A DNA stretch of 11,153 nt, taken from assembly GCA_003647375.1 (NCBI GenBank), contig QMMS01000129.1, forward strand, positions 1 to 11,153. Reading direction: 5' to 3'. The translations under genes were made by a program, and so were the position numbers. Below the pieces are notes generated by a model. That model saw nothing but the letters and a program-made list of their open reading frames with translations. It was not told the DNA's origin and searched no databases. This document shows positions 8,016-11,153 of the stretch, piece by piece; within the stretch, counting starts at the first letter, position 1, and each line of letters opens with the position of its first letter. The DNA is from Deltaproteobacteria bacterium (GTDB taxonomy: Bacteria; Desulfobacterota; Desulfobacteria; Desulfobacterales; B30-G6).

Positions 8016-8021
8016 TTTTAA

Positions 8022-8996
8022 ATGAAGAGACAGGAATTTAAGATAGTAATGGGACTATGTTTCGTATTGGTGCTCGCGATGGTCTTTGCGGGATCCTCGT
8101 TTGCCAAGGAGAGAATCGTTTTCGGCGGCGGGCCGGCAGGTGGAACATTCCAGGTGGTTGCCAATGGCATTCAGGTTTATAAACCGGTTAAGGAGATAGC
8201 GGATTTTACCGTAAAGGCGCAATCATCAGCTGGTTCCGTGGAAAATCTGAGAAAAACCAATTCCGGCAAACAGCAGATGAGTGTGGTCTATTCCGGCCAT
8301 GTGTACCTGGGTAGAAACGGAATGATGAAAAAAGATACCAAGAAATATACCGATGTCCTCGCGGTGGCCTGGCTTTATGGTGCCCCGGCGCAGCTGGTGG
8401 TCCGAGAAGGTTCCGGGATTAAGAGTGTAAAGGATCTTGCCGGAAAAAAAGTGGGTGTGGGGAATGCCGGTTCAGGCGCATTTGCCAACTGCGAGTTATT
8501 CTTTTCCCATATGGGCGTCTGGGACAAGGTCAAGCGAAATGCCATGGGTTACAATGATGCCGCGGCCGCTTTCGGTAACAATCAGCTGGATGCATTCTGG
8601 CTCTTTACCGCCTTTCCGAGTGGCGCCGTTATCATGGCTGCTCAGACCAACAAAATAGCCCTGCTCGATTTGGATGCGGATGCAAAGGCTTCCGGTTTTT
8701 ATGAAAAATATCCCTATTTCGGAAAACTGGCAGTGCCTGCCGGAACGTACCGGGGTGTGGATTATGACGCACCTTCATTCCAGGACAGCGCTCTGTGGGT
8801 AGCCAATTCCAAAGTATCTGCGGACACGGTCTATAAGCTCCTTTCGCTGATTTATACGGATGAAGGACTCAAGCACATGGTCGGTCAGAAAAAGACCTTT
8901 AAAAACATGAGCCTAAAAACCGGTGCCGGCAACATCGTGACACCGTTTCATCCCGGTGCTGAAAAATTCTGGAAAGAAAAAGGTATGCTGAAATAA
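8022..8996 (+). CDS. TAXI-family TRAP transporter solute-binding protein
   Basis: This is the periplasmic substrate-capture subunit of a tripartite ATP-independent (TRAP) importer. It has 324 residues, normal for the TAXI branch. The N terminus is a signal peptide: basic MKRQEFK, a hydrophobic core at about 8-24, and a probable cut after SSFA (Ala28). The mature part opens with IVFGGGPAGGTFQVVANGI, the glycine-rich start typical of TAXI proteins. VKDLAGKKVGVGNAGSGAFANCELFF at roughly 133-158 corresponds to the ligand-cleft segment of the family. It is a type II periplasmic-binding fold and contains no lipobox. The substrate cannot be read from sequence; characterised TAXI proteins bind glutamate and related organic acids, and many are unassigned. 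It precedes the fused permease and follows a two-component system that probably controls it. Confidence 0.94.
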   Translation: MKRQEFKIVMGLCFVLVLAMVFAGSSFAKERIVFGGGPAGGTFQVVANGIQVYKPVKEIADFTVKAQSSAGSVENLRKTNSGKQQMSVVYSGHVYLGRNGMMKKDTKKYTDVLAVAWLYGAPAQLVVREGSGIKSVKDLAGKKVGVGNAGSGAFANCELFFSHMGVWDKVKRNAMGYNDAAAAFGNNQLDAFWLFTAFPSGAVIMAAQTNKIALLDLDADAKASGFYEKYPYFGKLAVPAGTYRGVDYDAPSFQDSALWVANSKVSADTVYKLLSLIYTDEGLKHMVGQKKTFKNMSLKTGAGNIVTPFHPGAEKFWKEKGMLK

Positions 8997-9017
8997 AATT
9001 CAGGGATTTAGGAAATC

Positions 9018-9057
9018 AGGAATTGGGGAATTAATGCGTTCTAATTCTCCAATTCCT
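9018..9057 (+). repeat. Intergenic 16-bp hairpin between binding protein and permease
   Basis: AGGAATTGGGGAATTA (9018-9033) pairs with TAATTCTCCAATTCCT (9042-9057) around an 8-nt loop, with 15 Watson-Crick pairs and one G-U wobble. It is followed by ATCTTTT, a weak T-run. Between these two genes it could stop part of transcription, or protect the 3' end of the binding-protein mRNA, giving more binding protein than permease. The preceding bases (9001-9020) repeat a related GGATTTAGGAAATCAGG pattern. Confidence 0.6.
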
Positions 9058-9099
9058 ATCTTTTCGGTGTAATGAATTTTATTTTAAGGGGGTAAAAAA

Positions 9100-11010
9100 G
9101 TGTACGACAAATTAAACAAAGCAGAAAAAATTTTATTTGACGTATTAGCTGTCTCACTGGTCCTTTTTTATTCCTACGCTGCAGTTGTCAGTCCGGCGTC
9201 CACACAGTACCATCGGGGGATCTACGTAATCATTACCTATGTGCTGGTGTTTTTGGCATATAAGTCCCAATCGAAAAAATGGCCCGGGTTGAACCCGGCT
9301 CTTCGGGTAACCGACTACCTGTTGATCCTGCTTTCAATTTTTACCATCGGATACTGGATACTAAATTTTGAAGACATCAACTACCGCACCGGAGCTGAAA
9401 CACCCTTTGACATGGCTGTTGCCATGATCGGGGTTCTCATCGGTATTGAACTGGCTCGGCGGGTGGTGGGCAATATTTTTGTTGTTATCGGTGTCCTGGC
9501 GCTCAGCTATGGTGTTTACGGGGCATACTTTCCGGAAATCATTTCCCATGCCGGTGACTCGTTTCCCGAATTGTGCACCAGTATCTTTTATAAAAGCGAT
9601 GGCGTGTTTGGTATCATGGCCAATGTTCTGGCCACATATGTGATTCTTTTTGTTCTTTTTGGTGCGTTTCTGGAAAAATGTGGTGCCCAGAAATTTTTCA
9701 TTGACTGGCCCCTGGCCGCCGTGGGTCATAAAATAGGCGGGCCCGCCAAGGTGTCCGTCATAGCAAGCGGCCTTTTTGGCTCCATCTCAGGCAGCGCCAT
9801 CGCCAATACCGTGTCCACCGGTGCATTTACCATACCCATGATGAAAAAGGCCGGTTTCAAGCCTCACATTGCCGGTGGTATTGAGCCGGCGGCGTCCATT
9901 GGCGGGATGTTCATGCCGCCCATCATGGGCGCGGGCGGATTCATCATGGCGGAACTCACCGGCGTGCCTTATTCCAGAATTATGCTGGTAGCCATATTCC
10001 CTGCCATTATGTATTTTTTCAGCGTCTTTGTTATGGTCCACTATGAAGCTAAAAAGAACAATATCATAGGTGAAAAGTCCGAACACAGCGCCATGGAAAT
10101 CCTGAAGAAACAATGGCCTTATATTCTACCCCTGGTGGTCATAACGATTTTTATGCTCAGCGGTTATTCCCCGGGATTTTCCGCCATTTTAGGCCTTGCC
10201 ACCTGTATCGCCGTCAGTTTTAAGGAAGAGGAAACCCGAATTGATTTGGCGCTCACAGTCATTATGGTGATTGTGCTTCTGGGATCTTTTCTTAACAAGG
10301 CTTCAGACGGGACGCTTATTTCCGCAAATAAACTGGTTGTCCTTGGCTTAATTGCTTATGCTATTATCGTTTATTTTCGAAAAAATCGGCGCGAACGTGT
10401 CGGGTTTGAATTGAAACGATTTGTGGAAGCGGCCAGGACCGGGACAGAAAACAGTCTTAAAATCGGCGCCACCGTGGGTGTTATCGGCATTATCATCGGC
10501 GTGCTCACCTTTAGCGGCCTGGTATTGACTTTTGCGGATATTGTTATCGAACTGGCGGGGGGCTCCTTGGTTTTAACCATATTCTTAATTGCGCTGGCTT
10601 CCCTTGTCCTCGGAATGGGTGTTCCGGTTACTGCTGCCTATCTCATCACCGCCGTGGTGGCGGTACCTGCCCTGACGCACCTGGGTGTTAATGAAATAGC
10701 AGCCCACATGATTGTTTACTGGTTGTCCCAGGACTCCAATATCACGCCGCCGGTCTGCATTGCCGCCTTTGCCGGTGCTACCATTGCCAAGGCCAATATG
10801 TGGCGAACCGCTTTTTCAGCTTTTAAATTTGCCAAGTTCCTTTATCTGGGGCCGTTTTTATTCGGGTATGTCCCGGGCTTTTCTTTGAATGGAAGCGCCA
10901 TGGATATTATCAAGGCTTTCGTACTGATTATCTTCGGAACCTGGGCATATTCCTGGTTCTTAAGCGGCATCTGGTTCAAGCCGTTAAAAGAACTTTTCAA
11001 GAAATCTTAA
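9100..11010 (+). CDS. TAXI-TRAP transporter fused permease (DctQ-DctM)
   Basis: This is the inner-membrane channel of the TRAP importer, using an ion gradient rather than ATP. It has 636 residues, with the small DctQ-like subunit (about 1-130, membrane segments near 11-30, 40-56, 73-88) joined to the large DctM-like subunit, as is usual in TAXI systems. Conserved DctM blocks are present: GLFGSISGSAIANTVSTGAF (224-243), IEPAASIGGMFMPPIMGAGG (near 261-280), LGMGVPVTAAYL (504-515) and SQDSNITPPVCIAAFAGA (543-560). The start is a GTG with AGGGGG (9087-9092) 7 nt upstream; there is no earlier competing start in frame with a better site. It lies 103 nt after the binding-protein gene, with a hairpin between. 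Size is toward the lower end for fused permeases, but both halves look complete. Confidence 0.94.
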   Translation: MYDKLNKAEKILFDVLAVSLVLFYSYAAVVSPASTQYHRGIYVIITYVLVFLAYKSQSKKWPGLNPALRVTDYLLILLSIFTIGYWILNFEDINYRTGAETPFDMAVAMIGVLIGIELARRVVGNIFVVIGVLALSYGVYGAYFPEIISHAGDSFPELCTSIFYKSDGVFGIMANVLATYVILFVLFGAFLEKCGAQKFFIDWPLAAVGHKIGGPAKVSVIASGLFGSISGSAIANTVSTGAFTIPMMKKAGFKPHIAGGIEPAASIGGMFMPPIMGAGGFIMAELTGVPYSRIMLVAIFPAIMYFFSVFVMVHYEAKKNNIIGEKSEHSAMEILKKQWPYILPLVVITIFMLSGYSPGFSAILGLATCIAVSFKEEETRIDLALTVIMVIVLLGSFLNKASDGTLISANKLVVLGLIAYAIIVYFRKNRRERVGFELKRFVEAARTGTENSLKIGATVGVIGIIIGVLTFSGLVLTFADIVIELAGGSLVLTIFLIALASLVLGMGVPVTAAYLITAVVAVPALTHLGVNEIAAHMIVYWLSQDSNITPPVCIAAFAGATIAKANMWRTAFSAFKFAKFLYLGPFLFGYVPGFSLNGSAMDIIKAFVLIIFGTWAYSWFLSGIWFKPLKELFKKS

Positions 11011-11153
11011 ACCTGAACTGAGCTATTTTCCCCGAAGAGGTGTGCCGAGATCTTGATGGAGAAGGGTTCGCAAAAAACACAGGCATACCCGTGGATCTGT
11101 CGAGGCTTTTTGCGAACCCTCGATCCGCAAGAGATCGGTGCAGATCAAGATAA
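11011..11153. repeat. Nested inverted repeats in the non-coding tail
   Basis: The central element is a perfect 14-bp inverted repeat, AGGGTTCGCAAAAA (11063-11076) and TTTTTGCGAACCCT (11107-11120), around a 30-nt middle that has a short ACAG/CTGT pairing (11079-11082/11097-11100). Outside it, ATCTTGAT (11050-11057) pairs with ATCAAGAT (11144-11151). A third small hairpin, CGATC/GATCG (11121-11125/11133-11137), lies in the right arm. The T-run is inside the stem rather than after it, so this is not a classical terminator in the plus direction. I read it as a dispersed palindromic or MITE-like element, possibly also slowing transcription after the TRAP genes. I see no convincing coding region here. 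Confidence 0.5.

Noticed and set aside
7757..8021. Sigma-54 promoter (GG-N10-GC type), expected if the system worked like DctB/DctD.
   Set aside because: No convincing TGGCAC-N5-TTGC match was found, and the regulator lacks an AAA+ sigma-54-interacting domain.
7906..8025. A 39-codon open frame ending at TGA that overlaps the binding-protein ATG (ATGA), like a leader peptide.
   Set aside because: Its AAGGAG abuts the ATG with no spacing, and the likely transcript start (about 8005) lies inside it. The frame covers the dyad, the inverted repeat and the -10 box, so a regulatory region explains it better.
11063..11120. Rho-independent terminator for the TRAP operon.
   Set aside because: The stem is strong, but the T-run forms part of the stem and is followed by GC-containing sequence, with a 30-nt apical region. 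Recorded as a palindromic repeat instead.
11011..11153. Short minus-strand frame across the palindrome.
   Set aside because: About 29 codons, no ribosome binding site, and it is built from the inverted repeat itself.

Overview
The window looks like part of a mid-GC Gram-negative chromosome, most likely a deltaproteobacterium (Desulfobacterota, Desulfobacteraceae-like). This is an inference from protein flavour and gene content: a TAXI-type TRAP transporter, a DctB-like sensor kinase, a class A PBP, and his genes packed with ribosome-assembly GTPases. The sequence contains no taxonomic marker such as rRNA. All large genes are intact except the one cut by the left edge. I see no tRNA, rRNA, CRISPR array, transposase or phage gene.

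Minus strand, 1-1997: a tightly packed operon read right to left, hisI - hisG - engB (ysxC) - era (5' end only). hisI/hisG and engB/era share 4-nt ATGA stop/start overlaps, and hisG/engB are 5 nt apart. Two histidine-biosynthesis enzymes are thus translationally linked to two ribosome-assembly GTPases. A 115-bp divergent intergenic region separates hisI from the plus-strand genes.

Plus strand, 2113-7756: a full-length class A penicillin-binding protein (glycosyltransferase plus transpeptidase). After 35 nt comes a membrane histidine kinase (TM - double-Cache-like periplasmic sensor - TM - PAS - coiled coil - PAS - HisKA_3 - HATPase). After another 113 nt comes its likely partner, a NarL/LuxR-type response regulator. 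The kinase-regulator gap has its own good sigma-70-like promoter, and a perfect hairpin covers the regulator's ribosome binding site.

Plus strand, 7757-11010: a 265-bp regulatory region with an 18-bp imperfect dyad, an interrupted inverted repeat, and an extended -10 box that lacks a recognisable -35. It leads into a TAXI-family TRAP solute-binding protein, a 16-bp intergenic hairpin, and a fused DctQ-DctM TRAP permease. The simplest reading is a sensing-and-uptake module: the kinase detects a small organic acid in the periplasm, the regulator activates the TRAP promoter, and the TRAP proteins import the compound using an ion gradient. The tail, 11011-11153, is non-coding and holds nested inverted repeats that resemble a dispersed palindromic element more than a terminator.

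The window holds no exotic new system that I can defend. The most promising points are the unusual sensor/regulator pairing next to a TAXI-TRAP transporter, its candidate operator, and the structured non-coding elements.
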